Positions 1 through 13,200 of a DNA stretch of 64,000 nt are shown here, one piece after another. The stretch is from Acanthopleura granulata. Lineage: Eukaryota > Mollusca > Polyplacophora > Chitonida > Chitonidae. The stretch spans positions 23,876,627 to 23,940,626 of the forward strand of contig JABBOT010000005.1 in assembly GCA_016165875.1 (NCBI GenBank). Reading direction: 5' to 3'. Position numbers and translations under genes: made by a program. The first letter of the stretch is position 1. Each line of letters begins with the position of its first letter. The notes below the pieces were generated by a model that was not told where the DNA came from, searched no databases, and was given only the letters and a program-made list of their open reading frames with translations.

Positions 1-2773
1 AGAAAGGTTTCGTTCATGACGTGTATGGCCAGCTCAATATGACGTCACGCTGTTGACGCGGCAGTAGAATCTTCAGCGTTACTATAATGACGCCATATGT
101 CCCACTTCTGACTTCTGCCGGTATCTCATTATACACAGTTGATATTATACAGAGTTCTCCAAATATCCCAAAAGTCCAATCTGAATGTTTACGCCTGTTT
201 TGCACGAAGTTTACCGAGCGGCCGTCTACATCCAAATATGGTAATGCTCAATACTTTTCGTGCAAACATTAGCTTTCGTCGTTCGGGTCGAAATGGTACA
301 TTTTCGAAAATTAATTATTGCTGAAAAACGGAAAATCGATAAATACCGAGGGTGATATTTTCTGAAAGCGCTTAAAGTGAAAGACAGCGCATGTTCAAAG
401 TTGTTTGACAAAAAGGTAGGACAACATTATGTTTATTTCGGTGAAGTATTTTTTCTAAGCCCTGTGCAAGTTTTGTTTTAGGGCTCCATTTCCTTCTTGC
501 CTAAATCGCAGCTTTAATAGGATTTGCACGTGTTGTACGACTGGCCTACGGTAAAACATAAAACTGACGATTAATATCTGAAGCCTTCTTATTTCAGCCT
601 TGAAACATGCTGTATGTATTATCAATATTTCATAGCAGTAGGGGCTATGACAGACATGATAGCAACATAGAAACTTTTAATATTTATAACGCTCATGTAC
701 AAGCTTTAGTTCAGTAAACCAAACTGTCATTGTCCCAGGTAATTAAAATAAGATAGTTTAAATAGCGTTTCTCTTATTACGAAGAATTAGGTGGCTATGT
801 GTATGTGTGTTTAAATCTCACAGCTAGCGTTGTTCCGTTATAAATCTCAGCTCTACATCAGGCTTAACTGCTAAAACGCTTTGGAACAATGATTGGTCCC
901 TGCTTATAGCCTAGAATGTCATTAATTCTCTCTAGTTTCACTACACTATCAACAAAAATGGGCTAAAAAAAAACTCCTCCTGGACTCGTTAATGTCAGTG
1001 TAAAACATAACAGGGTGAGCGCGTCAAGACATGTTTGTTCCCTGTATGTTTTCTTAGCCGCAAGGGTATGTAGACCTCTGCTGGGATTTTTTTTATTCTG
1101 GTACGGCACCCCACAATTATTTTACCTCTGATTCCCCACTCACACATGAACCATGTTTATTCACTTCTTTAGGCTTACTTTACCGTTGTGGATTCACCGA
1201 GAATTGATCTTGCTTTAGCTTTATGTATATAAGGAAATACGAAAATGATATGGATTGGCTTTTTGTGTAACCCTTACAAAGCTGTCGTTCATATAGCCAT
1301 GAATACAAATTTAAAACATCGGAGAGGGAAGAGTTAGGATGTAATGGCGTACATGCAGTAGGAGAAGAGTTTCTGTAGCTTTGACTCTAGACCAAAGCAC
1401 AGAGAGCAAACGTAACACCTATATAAGGATGACCAGATGGCTTTGATATGCCTCCTTTGGTGTAGAGAAATATGGGAGAGGCTGTTTTATATGGTATGAT
1501 ACAGTTTCGGTAGCTTTCACACAACATGTGCTTGGACTCTAAACTATACCAACAAAAGGTCGTGTCAAATTGTTCATGGAACTGTAAAAGTAAAACACTG
1601 CAGCACAAAGAGTAAAACTAGAGCAGCGACCACAGTGTGGTAGTTGATCACACGTTACCTTACGTTAAATTATGTAAAGAAATGCAGTGATGTTAACTGC
1701 AATTGAACTACAAATAAACAGCTTTAGACTGTTGAATGCTTCTCTTTGCATGAATTCGTCCTAATTTGATACATTTTATACATTTTCTTAGTTCTTGGTT
1801 TGTATTATTTGTCGTTTTTGGGAAACTGGTCTTGTCATTATTGACCCGAACGCCCATTTACTTAGTTCTTGATTTGTGTCATTTGTCGTTTTTCGGAAAC
1901 TGGTCTTGCCATAAGTGACCCGAACTCCCATTTTGGTTAAGGGCTGGTATACGAATGTCAGTCTAGAGAAAAAACACCTTTCTTTGTCAGTTGTCTGACC
2001 AATCCCCTGACTGAATAAACTTATTAAAACTTATTACATGTAACGGGATTCGGTCAGCACTACCCATCACTCTCCCAATCTAAGGGTGATCTTTACAGGG
2101 TGTTGGTTTATAGAGCAAATGTTCTTTTTGTTGTCTTCCAGCCGACAACGTTATCATCCACATAGTTGGTTTACGCGTGTGTCAGTATAAGACAACCGTA
2201 GAATTGTACCGAGAGAATCTTTTCAATGCTTGCAAGTCCCAAGTCCCTTGTTGTTAGATTGTCGGCCTTGGAGTGTAAAAGTGTGTTTCTCAATCCCGGT
2301 TTGACCTACAGAGCAAATCCTGCTTCCCTTACCAGTCGTTGGCAATTGTGTTTTTCAATAATTCACAATGTTATCAGACTGTTCTATATTTACCTTTACC
2401 GGCATATTGGAATTGTTGATATATAAAATCTTGCCCTGTCCAAGAGCAGTGAATCTACGTCAGTTACTGCAGATCCGGCTCTGTGACTCCGAAGTGTTTG
2501 CTTTGTTGTTGTACAGAAGTCGTTTAATATTAAAAGGATGTACCTCCAAAACAACCAACTGAAATGAATTGGACAATAAATAAAAGAAAACAAGCTTGTA
2601 ACAATTTGTAATGTAATATGTAAGATAAGCCTGTTTTAATTTTTATAATTTCTGGTGATGTTCTTGGTATAATATTATTACATAATATACTTTTATTATA
2701 TATAATATGCAACCAGACCGCAAAGGCATTTCAATTCAAACTCTAACTGCCCGTTTTTCGTTTGTCTATGCAG
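1..2773. other. AT-rich non-coding stretch
   Basis: No convincing coding exon was found on either strand; the open frames are short and look random. The only clear structure is a two-copy direct repeat of about 76 bp near 1787-1935, listed separately. The stretch may be an intron of the channel gene whose exon starts at 2774, because that exon opens with an intron acceptor and its upstream exons are not visible here. Confidence 0.5.
1787..1936. repeat. Two-copy direct repeat, ~76 bp
   Basis: Two adjacent copies run from a shared 'cttagttcttg' start to a shared 'gacccgaac.cccattt' end. They differ at roughly ten positions, so the duplication is not recent. No coding potential is seen. Confidence 0.75.
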
Positions 2774-3149
2774 TCGGGAATTTCACGTGCATCTGGGCGA
2801 TCATCGTACTGGAGAGGGATATCTGGTATTACGTCATCCAGGTGTACATCCCCAGTACCTTGATCGTTATCCTCTCCTGGGTCTCCTTCTGGCTCGATGT
2901 GGACGCTATTCCCGCCAGAATCACCCTCGGGGTTCTCACCGTACTTACACTCACCACCCAGAGCTCCCAGTTTCTTACATCAAGACTATAGACGTCTGGA
3001 TGGCGCTCTGCCTGGGCTTCGTTTTCTCAGCTCTGCTCAAGTTCGCTTTTGTCAACGTTCTCTCCAGACGGAAGAAGAGCGACCCCCAAAATGAGAACGT
3101 AAGCGGAAGTGAGGTGGACGATTCCAAACAGGTCGGCCTTAACTGTTAA
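2774..3149 (+). pseudogene. Cys-loop ligand-gated anion channel subunit, TM1-TM3 exon with frameshift
   Basis: The exon begins after an acceptor (tctatgcag) and encodes the end of the extracellular domain followed by TM1 ([20 protein letters not shown]), the TM1-TM2 linker and TM2. The linker carries PAR immediately before TM2 ([20 protein letters not shown]), the signature of the anion-selective glycine/GABA/glutamate-gated branch. At about 2965 the frame breaks: the conserved TM2-TM3 loop is shortened by roughly six residues and reading resumes one frame over ([21 protein letters not shown]3) to a stop at 3149. A donor-like site (AAC|GTAAGC) at about 3102 could send the transcript onward, but no TM4 exon was found before 6 kb. 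Upstream exons with the disulphide Cys loop are also absent. It is either a pseudogene or a real gene with a sequencing or assembly error; the family call is firm, the subtype is not. Confidence 0.75.
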
Positions 3150-6100
3150 AGGACTTGTTAACAATAAGTCGATAAAAAACATATTTTCGTAATGATCGCT
3201 GACGTATCTTTATTTAATTCAGTTCTCTATTTATTCATTAAAGTAAAGACAGTTCGTGACTGAGGCTCTGTTCATTAAAAAGATTGTAAAATTCACTCCT
3301 ATATGTAAAAACCAGTTTGAAATTCTATGAATTCGTTGCTGAGTTTCCTTCGTTAGAAATGTGGCCGACCGAAAAGTACACATGCTTTTAAGTTATGAGA
3401 TATTGACCAATCAGAGAGCTAGGAGAAATCAGCTGTTTATAGGCTGTGACGTAAATGTTCTGACTTTTCTGTCAATGTAACATGTAATAACATTGGGTCA
3501 GCACACTGTTCAATGTTATATGTTTTAATTATAACAAGTACATGGGTGAACAACACTGCAAAGTCTTTCCAGACCATAGTGATGTGGCGGCAGTAAGTTT
3601 CTTGATCATTTCATGTTATAAATTGACATACATACTTGAGTTACAAACACAACCCTAGCAGCTTACTAGTGTCAGGTGACGAGTGTTCCATGCTTGGAAA
3701 AAATAGGTCACAGCCCAGACAGAATGGCTGCTTCATGCTAGGCGATGGAGCACGATCAGATGCCCGTTTCTGCTGTCGTAGTAGCTGTTAGAAAAAAACT
3801 TTACCGAAATAAACATAATATTGTCGAACCTTTTAGTTTATATTCAGAAATGCCTAGCAAATTTACTACAGAAACTCCGTAATAGCACATATATATTGTA
3901 CGTATTTATTACTGTTGGGGGAATTACAACTGATATCCACTGGAAATGTGGCAGAAAACAAACATTCACAAAATATATTCATAGCATTTATTTTCAGAGT
4001 GAAACAATGTATGTACATGTACATCAGTGGCATATACTGTCAGTTATTGGAACAGTGGGAATGTATGTAAAATAAAGTCAGACCAATAAACATTTCAACT
4101 TGTCTTGTGCCAGAACAGAAAATTCAGTATCACAGTTATAAAGCTATCTACAGATCCATGTACACAATGATGGTAACAAAATAAGGACTAACTGTGAGTA
4201 CTGAGTGTGATGAGCTAAAGATTAAAATCATATCACAAAGTTTTTTGATATAAACCCGTCCATCTCTTCCTGTGTAGTACAGGGGACACAGGACCAGAGG
4301 TAATATGTCCATACATTACACTACACATATCACAGCAATACAATAAGTATGAATATCAAAAATACTGAACCCTTTCTGTCAGATCTGTATACAGTACTTA
4401 ATAACAAATAAAGATCTCATCTGTTAAATAGGAAAAAATGTCCAAAATTCAGATGAAAGGAAAATGTTCAAGATGTCAACAACAACAACTGTATTACAGA
4501 CATTCTCATGAGCAAAAGTCTTTTTTTTTTACCTAAGAGAGAAAAATAAAAGCTGTACCAGTAACAGATGTTACTAGGTTTAAGAACAATACTTAAAAAA
4601 AATACAAAGCATTTCGTTTAACAAGGTAGAAAGACAAAGGCAGTATGTACAAAAGACAGGTAACTTAAGTATAACTTAAAAAATATATGTAAAGAAATTA
4701 AAAATCGTAAAGCACAATAATTGTATTGTATCAATGGTTTGGTGATGTAGAACATGCATATAAATAATAATATCAATGCAGAGTTTATTACCAGTTCACA
4801 TAAAGAGGACAGGACGCATCAGTCATACTGGACTGCCTGTCTACTAAAGATGTCAATAAGAGTCCATGTGAACTCAACATACCCCTGAAGAAATACATTC
4901 CAATCCACATGGCAATAGGGTGGCCAGGGAAAATGGCAGAAACAAAGCGTAATGTAATACGCATCGTCAGCTCTCTGTGCAAATATCGTTCAAAAGTAAA
5001 AGTGATACAGCCTGGAGATGGTCACACGAACAGACGGACAAAATTGAAACACCGCAAAGTGGAACGACCTAAAGTCTGTCGAAGTATCTACACAATTTAG
5101 GCATCACCTGTATAAAAGTACACACATACACAAATGTAATATTGCATAGAGAAGTCCTAGTCATGTCATCCACTGTCTCCATGTATGATAAATCCTGGTC
5201 ATGGTGGCTTATGACTAGGGAATTCATCACACTCCTGCTCAAGCACTGCTAATTACAAGTAAGAGGAGATGACTTTGTCAGCAGAATTAAATTACATGGG
5301 GAGTACAGCCTTTTATCTTACTCGATGCATCTTCTTTGATCAATATGTTTAAAAACGTTTGGGCTAAAGATGGACAGAAGGGAGCATAAATTACAGGTTG
5401 CAGAGCAGCATACATACCTGGTTATGTAAACCATGTCATATTTACTTTAAAACATTGTCAAATATATGTAAGCATTGTTTAATGAGGAAATGTGCACAAT
5501 CTCATGTGCTACATGGTTTCAGGCAGCCATCCCTGTTAAAGGCCCTATCATGCCTATACTCCTACATCACATACTATTAGTTACATGATTACTGAGCAAA
5601 AGGATACTAAACTAGATGGGGTCTGTAAGCCTCATACTGGGTGACTGAAAATTTGTTTCTTGAAAAACAAAGAAGCTTCAACAGTAATTTCCCATCTATG
5701 AGGATGTCATAATGTTATTGACAATGTTCATTCAACATTGTTTTGTGATGTTGTGTAGGTGGTTGTGTTATTGTTATGTCACATTGTAACTGTTACGTCC
5801 TGGCGTTCTCCCTACTGTTGAGTCATCAGACCCATCTAGCATCTGCTGCAGGGTACAGAGATATACATGTCCACCACGTGACCATTGCTGTCCAATCAAA
5901 AGCAGATTTTGTCTTATGCTGGATAAATAAGGCTACAGTGTTGTAGAGATTATGGTAGTTGTCTCCGTGAGATTATTTCAGCACTTTTTCATGTTTTATT
6001 GATGTGTTACCCTTATTCTTCAACCTTTTCAACCTTCCCTGCAACTAATATTTGGAAACATTCTAACAGAACTAGAGTGTAGAGAAATAATTTTGCACAT

Positions 6101-6359
6101 TTTAATGAAGCTCTTATCTTTAATCACACAAACAAATCATTTTAGCATCATTTTCATAATGACTGTATGTAAAAATTCCCCTGAAAAAAGTGCTTTAGTG
6201 GTTGAAAAGCTTGAAGATTTACAGTATGTTTTCACCATGCAAGCATGGCTGTTCTCTCCCCCACGTCTCTCCCTGGCCTCAGTCTGGTAGAGTTAAATGA
6301 TTTTACATAGGCAACAGTGGAACTGTTCTCAGCTACATGTACTTTGGTCTGGGTGAACT
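3150..6359. other. Intergenic, nothing recognised
   Basis: AT-rich sequence with only short, random-looking open frames. A dispersed repeat copy (about 6010-6235) shared with 27.17-27.39 kb lies near its end. No RNA gene or TM4-like channel exon was recognised. Confidence 0.45.
6010..6235. repeat. Dispersed repeat family A, copy 1
   Basis: Matches 27171-27390 over about 220 bp with scattered differences. Both copies start with 'cttattcttcaacc' or a close variant and end with 'aagcttgaagatttacagta'. A shorter inverted relative lies at about 47990-48060. The element class is unknown; no terminal inverted repeat was identified. Confidence 0.65.
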
Positions 6360-7130
6360 GTGCTGGGCTTCAGCCTATGTGTTCTCAGATGGCAAGCCCT
6401 TGATTTTCTTGGCCACGTGGGCCTGTGGCCAGAATTAATTCATTCAGCTAAATGGACGTGTGTGTTCTTAGGTGGGTTAGCCTGTATGTTCCCAAATAGA
6501 AAACCCATGATATTCTCAGCCACTTGGGCCTGTGGCCTGGATGAATGCATTTGGCTAAATAGGTTTGTGTTCTCAGCTAGGTTAGCCTGTATGTTCTCTG
6601 ATAGAAAGTTCTTGATGTTCTCGGTTATGTGTGCCTGTGGCCTGAATGAATGGGCTAAATGGGTTAGCCTGTATGTTTTCAGACAGAAAACCCTTGATGT
6701 TCTCAGCTACAAGGGCCTGTTGCCTGAACGAATGCAATCAGCCAGAGGAGCCTGGGTGTTCTTCCCCAAGTTTGGTGTGAATGTATTCAGCTAACTGGGC
6801 ATTGGGTGTTTTTTGCTAGATGGGCCTGAACGTATTCAGCTAATCAGGCATTGGGTGTTTTCTGCCTAGGTGGGGCTGAATGTTTTCAGCTAACTGGGCA
6901 TTGGGTGTTTTCTGCTAGGTGGGCCTGAATGTATGCAGCTAACTGGGCACTGGGTATTTTCTGCCTAGGTGGGGCTGAATGTTTTCAGCTAACTGGGCAT
7001 GGGGTGTTTTCTGCCTAGGTGGGGCTGAATGTTTTCAGCTAACTGGGCACTGGGTGTTTTCTGCTAGGTGGGCCTGAATGTATGCAGCTAACTGGGCACT
7101 GGGTATTTTCTGCCTAGGTGGGCTCTAGAT
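6360..7130. repeat. Minisatellite, ~60 bp degenerate units
   Basis: Successive units share 'cagctaactgggca.tgggtgttttctgc.taggtgggcctgaatg' with indels. Units at 6780-7130 are regular; those at 6360-6780 are older and more divergent, with a related 'gttctcagctac..gggcctgtggcctgaatgaat' core. A 144-codon open frame across 6360-6794 is a by-product of the repeat, not a recognised protein. The array ends just beyond the 3' end of the NACHT-TPR gene. Confidence 0.8.
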
Positions 7131-7193
7131 CCTCTTCTCTAGAAAGGTAAACTTATTGAAATCCTCCCATGACAGCATTGTTTTCAAGAATGG

Positions 7194-7199
7194 TTTATT
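7194..7199 (-). terminator. Poly(A) signal of the NACHT-TPR gene
   Basis: AATAAA on the minus strand, about 75 bases past the TAA stop at 7273-7275. It is the nearest canonical signal and predicts a very short 3' UTR. Confidence 0.6.
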
Positions 7200-7272
7200 G
7201 CATGAAGTTTAAAGAAAGGATAGCCAGTGTGTTCAGCAAAACTAGGTAATAATAATAATCACAACCATGACT

Positions 7273-10200
7273 TTAGGCCTCACTCTCCACTTCCGGGAGC
7301 GTGTCACCTCTTTCCCGCCCTATCCTCAAATACATCGGCTCCTGTAGGATCTTCCTGGCACGCTTAGCTTTGACGTGCTCTGCACCGAACACCTGCAGGT
7401 GCACGCGGTAATTGTTACGGAAATAGTCGTAAGCCTTGTTGTAGTTGCCTGTATCCTCGTAGTAAATGCCGGTGTTGATGTAAATCCTGCCGGCCAGGAC
7501 GGAGTAATCGCCGTACACCCGCTGACACAGGTCCATTGCCTCCTCGTAAAGCTGGAAAAATGGAAGGTTCACATAAATCCATCAGAACAGCAATAATCTA
7601 ATTTGATTAATAGTTGTTTTATGAATAATATGGGTTTAATGCCTTATTGGCAGTACCCTAAATAATCTAAAATTTTGTCCATGACAAAATTGCTCATACT
7701 TCCTCATTCTGAGAGTTCTACTGATTACACAATGGTGTTTTGAGGTTTGTTTGAAAGGCAGGATCATTATCCTGCTGGAAAAATGTGTGTTTCAGCAGCA
7801 AAAGTAGTACTTTATGGCATTTATTTGCCTCTACAAATGTGGAGATTTGGGAGAAATTTTAGGTCATTTACAGTACTTCAACCTTATTGTGGTGAAATTA
7901 GTGTTTAATGCTGTACTCAAGAAAATTTCATATATCTGTCCAGCCAAGAGCTAAGGTATAAACCTCATGACATAAAAGCCAAAAAGAGCAGGAGTGAGCA
8001 CTCAGCTTCACTGGTCCCAGCAAGGTCCCCAAAGCAAGTAATAGAGTGGGAAAACAATCCATACTTCCTTTTCCTCACCCCATCATACAAAAACACAAAA
8101 TGTTACAGAATGTGTAATATTGTCACTGATAGGTCAACTGCCTAGACAGCAATACTGGTTTTCATTTGTTTCATTTATTTCACTTATTTAACAGCAGGCT
8201 CATAGGTTTTCAGCTAAGGATTAGAAAGTTAATGAACGTTTGATGCACAAACTTATTGGTGGACGACAAGTGGTCTTCAACAAACATTAGGCTGTTCAAA
8301 CAAACACATGAGCATTGATGACTGCTAATTGTCAACACAACCCCACAAACAGTGAGAGCAGAGGAATTCACAGATTTCTTGTCCATGGACTGAAATTGTA
8401 ACTCATATGTCCTAGTGACTGAAAATACCGATCATGTACACAGACCAGCATGTACATGTCAGAAGGAAAGAAGCATGCATGAGTACATCAATTTGATTAT
8501 CAGGAAAGTCTCAGTGACTGAAAACATAGACCTTGAATGCATGGGTCAGAAGGAAAGCAATACACAGGAGTAGATTATCAGATTTTACAGGAAAGTACCT
8601 TGAGTTGCTCTGTACTGCCTGTCCTGGACAAAACTGCCAGTGTCATCTTAGCCTCGGCAATGTTCCCCAGGTCCTTCATCTACAACACCAGGGTCAAAAG
8701 ACAAAAACTGTTACATTGTACATCACATACACAATACTTCAGCAATGATTTCATGGAATGTTTTCAACCACCTTAGTGCCATTTGTGCTAACTGTAATAC
8801 AGATGGGTGATTACTTGGTGAAAAATCCAATAAATTTATATATGAAACACAGTTTTCACCTAGATTTTGGCCATCTTCGGAAGGCCTTAAAATATAATTT
8901 TGATATCAACACTTAAGTTTTTGTACTGGGAAAAAATCAAACTTCCCAAAAAAAATATAATATGACCTAAAGAATGGATGAATTAATGAGAATTAAACAA
9001 AATGTGCAGTAATTTGGGCATGGTTTTGCACAAATAGAGTACCACAAGATGACTAGTTAACTTCACAACAGCACAAGGTTACCACAAGCCCCTGGCAAGT
9101 TACCGAGATCTTTCCTGACATGCAATGTACAGATAAGCACAATGAAAAGTAGACTTTGCATACACCTTCTTCAGAATTGTGGACCACTCAGTGTGTCACC
9201 ATGGGCCCACAAGCTGTGAAAGTGAGGGAAACAGAGTTGTTTGATGGAGTAAGATCCTAATGTACTACATGTTATACTAACCTCCTCAAAGATAGTGATG
9301 GCCGCCATCACTTGTTGTTTGCCTTCCTGTAAGGCCGCAGCTGTTGACAATTCTTCATTTCCACCAATCAGAGCCCAGCTGGATAGGTTGAATCCAAGTT
9401 GTACCATCATCTTTGCAAGTTTATACTACAATGACAATTTCATATGCCTTTCACCAGTGAGTGATACACCATATACTTTGAACTCAGAGAAAGCACATTT
9501 GTGAGAGGCCCCTGGCTCATTGTATTGTGCTGGCACACTATTTATTTATTTAGTTCACTGATGTTTCATGCCGTACTCAAAAATATTTCACGCATACAAC
9601 GGCGGCCAGCATTATGAAAGGAACCCTGGCAGAGCCTGCGGAAAACCCATGACCGTCAGCATGTTGCTGGCAGACCTTCTCACGTACGGCCACAGAGGAG
9701 GCCAGCATGAGCTGCACTTGAATTCACAGGAACCCCATTAGTGAGAGGCACCTAGGTCATTATGCCGTGAGCGGGCGCTAACCCCCAATGGCACACTTAG
9801 GTATTAAACACAGCAGGTGAATGAGAGGGGTGTTTGCATACTAAGCAGCACAATTTAGATTGATTCACTTGTTTTGAAACACTTTTCCTTCCAAAGAGTT
9901 AACAACACTTATCTACGTGTGTACAACTCACCTTGTGGACTTTGCCTTTCAGCTTTTTCCGTAGTTCAATGGCTTTCTTGGCCCATTCAATGCATTCCTT
10001 CTCTTGTTTCAACATGGACCTGGTTAAGAACTCATGCCTTTTCAATTGCTGAAAAAACAACAGCATTATTTTAGCTTTCATTACTGATTTATGCCAGGGA
10101 GAAAATTTCACATACCTCATGGTGAAATTTGTTTTGTCAGGACTAGGTGTAGCGCTGTTGGCAATATTAACCACTTGATCTTATCGATCTCATGTCATAC

Positions 10201-13200
10201 AAATTTGGAGAAGTTAACCAGGCAAAATCATTTAAATATTATCTAAAAATCACTAACGGAACATCACATAACCTATCAGAAAGAAACTGGCTCATAAATG
10301 TTTTCTTGTTTGAATGGAGATTCATAGGTATTATCTAAAATGCAGATATTTCCAAGAAATCTGCCTAGCCCCCTACTCCATCAATACAGTAGCACATGAG
10401 GGAGACTAGCCCCTTACTCCATCAATACGGTAGCACATGAGAGAGTCTAGCCCCTTACTCCATCAATACAGTAGTACATGAGTGAGTATAGCCCGTTACC
10501 CCCATCAATACAGTAGCACATGAGCAAGTCTAGTCCTTAACTCTATCCATACAGTTGCACCCACGGGAGTCTAGCCCCCTACTCCATCAATACAGTAGCA
10601 CATGAGGAAGTCTAGTCCCTTACTCCATCAACACAGTAGCACATGAGAGAGTCTAGGCCCTTGCCCCATTAATACAGTAGCACATAGGAGAGTCTATACA
10701 CCATCAATACAGTAGCACATGAGAGAATTTAGCCCATTACTCCATCAATACAGTAGCACGAGTCTAATCCCTTACTCCACCAATACAATAGCACATAAGA
10801 GAGTCTAGGCCCTTGCCCCATTAATACAGTAGCACATAAGAGAGTCAATACAGTAGCGCATGAGAGAATTTAGCCCATTACTCCATCAATACAGTAGCAC
10901 AAGTCTAATCCCTTACTCCATCAATACAGTAGCACATGAGAGAGTCTAGGCACTTGCCCCATTAATACAGTAGCACATAAGAGAGTCTATACACCATCAA
11001 TACAGTAGCACGAGTCTAATTCCTTACTCCATCAATACAATAGCACATGAGAGAGTCTAGGCCCTTGCCCCATTAATACAGTAGCACATAAGAGAGTCTA
11101 TACACCATCAATACAGTAGCACATGAGAGAATTTAGCCCATTACTCCATCAATACAGTAGCACGAGTCTAATCCCTTACTCCATCAATACAACAGCACAT
11201 GAGAGAGTCTAGGCCCTTGCCCCATTAATACAGTAGCACATAAGAGAGTCTATACACCATCAATACAGTAGCACATGAGAGAATTTAGCCCATTACTCCA
11301 TCAATCACGAGTCTAATCCCTTACTCCATCAATACAGTAGCACATGAGAGAGTCTAGGCACTTGCCCCATTAATACAGTAGCACATAAGAGAGTCTATAC
11401 ACCATCAATACAGTAGCACATGAGAGAATTTAGCCCATTACTCCATCAATACACTAGCACATGAGTCTAATCCCTTACTTCATCAATACAGTAGCATGAG
11501 AGTGTCTCTCCCCTTACCCCATCAATACAGTAGCACATGAGAGAGGAGAGATCCACCATTCTCTCTGTTCTGTTTCCTAGCTCCTTCTCCTCCATGTTGT
11601 ACGCCATATGGGCCAACTCTGTGGCATCCTCGTATGAGCCCGCCTGATGACTGTTAAAAAGGCAAAGCCAAGTACTGTTGTACATCATCAATCATGTAAT
11701 GACAAATGCGGCAAGAAACAAGCCTTGCTGGTGTAACATGGTGAAGCAGACATATCAATAGATATGATGTGACATGGACAGAGGTATACACAGAGACAAA
11801 GGTTGCAAGTTGCAACTATTGATACAAAAGTTAACAGATGAAAACATGGATATGGTGATACAAAGTTACATAGTATACAGAATGTTCATTAAGAAAATAA
11901 TAAATACTGATACAATAATCTACAGACACTGAGACAGAAGTAAAACCTTGAAACAAATGTCACGAAAGACTACATGGACCAATTTTGCAAGAAGGTTTAT
12001 TTATTTTTTTTGTTTTATAAATATCTGATTAGTGTTTTATGCTGTACTCAAGAATATTTCACTAGTATGACAGTGGCTCTCATTATGGTGGGAGCAAATT
12101 GGGCAGAGCCTAGGACAAACCCTAAGTTGCTGGCTGACCTTCCCACATATGCCCGAGAGGAAGCCAGTGTGAGCTTGGCTTGAACTCACAGTGATGGCAT
12201 TGGTGAGATGCACCTAAGTCTTTACCCTGCACTAGTGCGCTAACCCCCTCGGCCATTTGCAAGAAGATGTTGTTCAATCCAATATTTTAACCAGAATTAT
12301 GAGGGACCAGTGGGCTGCTATCACACAGTGTTCTCACAGTATGTGTCCAGTTTGTTCCAGCTTGACGGTCAGCTTCTCCTTGTCCATGTCTGCACGGTTA
12401 GCCATATTGAGAGCCTGTAACTTGTACTGTTCAGTCAGGGCTTCTATCCCACCTGCTCCCTAGGACACATACACAAAGACACATATAATCAGAACAGTGG
12501 TCCAATTCCTGCAGGTTTTGCTAAAACTGTAAAGCATGTACGATATATGCAAACATATGTCATACAAAACAAATTTATGGATAAGTTTCCAATAGCATGT
12601 GTCAGTTAGAAAACAACATGTTTTTCAGGCAGAGGTTTTATGTAAGTTTTAAATAATTTGTTTGACCATCACATCATATTATTGAACTGGGTAATGTCAG
12701 CTTTAATTCTTTTAATTAGGCATAAACACTGCCAGTTCAGTAAGTGTACTTTTGGTCTGTACAAAAGAAAATGTCAGTGAAAGTTGTCAAGCAAACAAGT
12801 ACATGTTGTTAAAAAGACTGAAGCATATTGGCAGAGACTGATATGTTTTTTTTTGCATAAAATCCTTACACATTTGACTGTGACAAATATAAGCAGACTT
12901 TCCAATACATATACAATGTAAGCAAACATATATCATACAAAGCAAAAGTTTGCGTTAAAAATTTAAAAGGAAGTTTCCAAAATCATATGGCTGTTAAAAA
13001 ACAACATTTTTTGCACTCAGATTTTTTTTTTTCTGTAAGTTTGAACTAATTTCTTGGACTAGCACATGATATCCCAACGGCCTGAAGAGCATGTCACACA
13101 TAGTAAATATAAAAGATTTATTACTGAATTGAGATGGACATTGTTTCCTAGATACCAATGCTGACACTGGAAGCAGGCTCTTCAGTAACCCTCTATCTCA

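Noticed and set aside
6360..6794. 144-codon plus-strand open frame
   Set aside because: Consists of repeat units of the 60-bp minisatellite; composition follows the DNA repeat and no family is recognisable.
10375..11550. Regularly spaced repeats that could suggest a CRISPR array
   Set aside because: Units are contiguous with no unique spacers, the genome is eukaryotic, and the array sits in an intron. It is a minisatellite.
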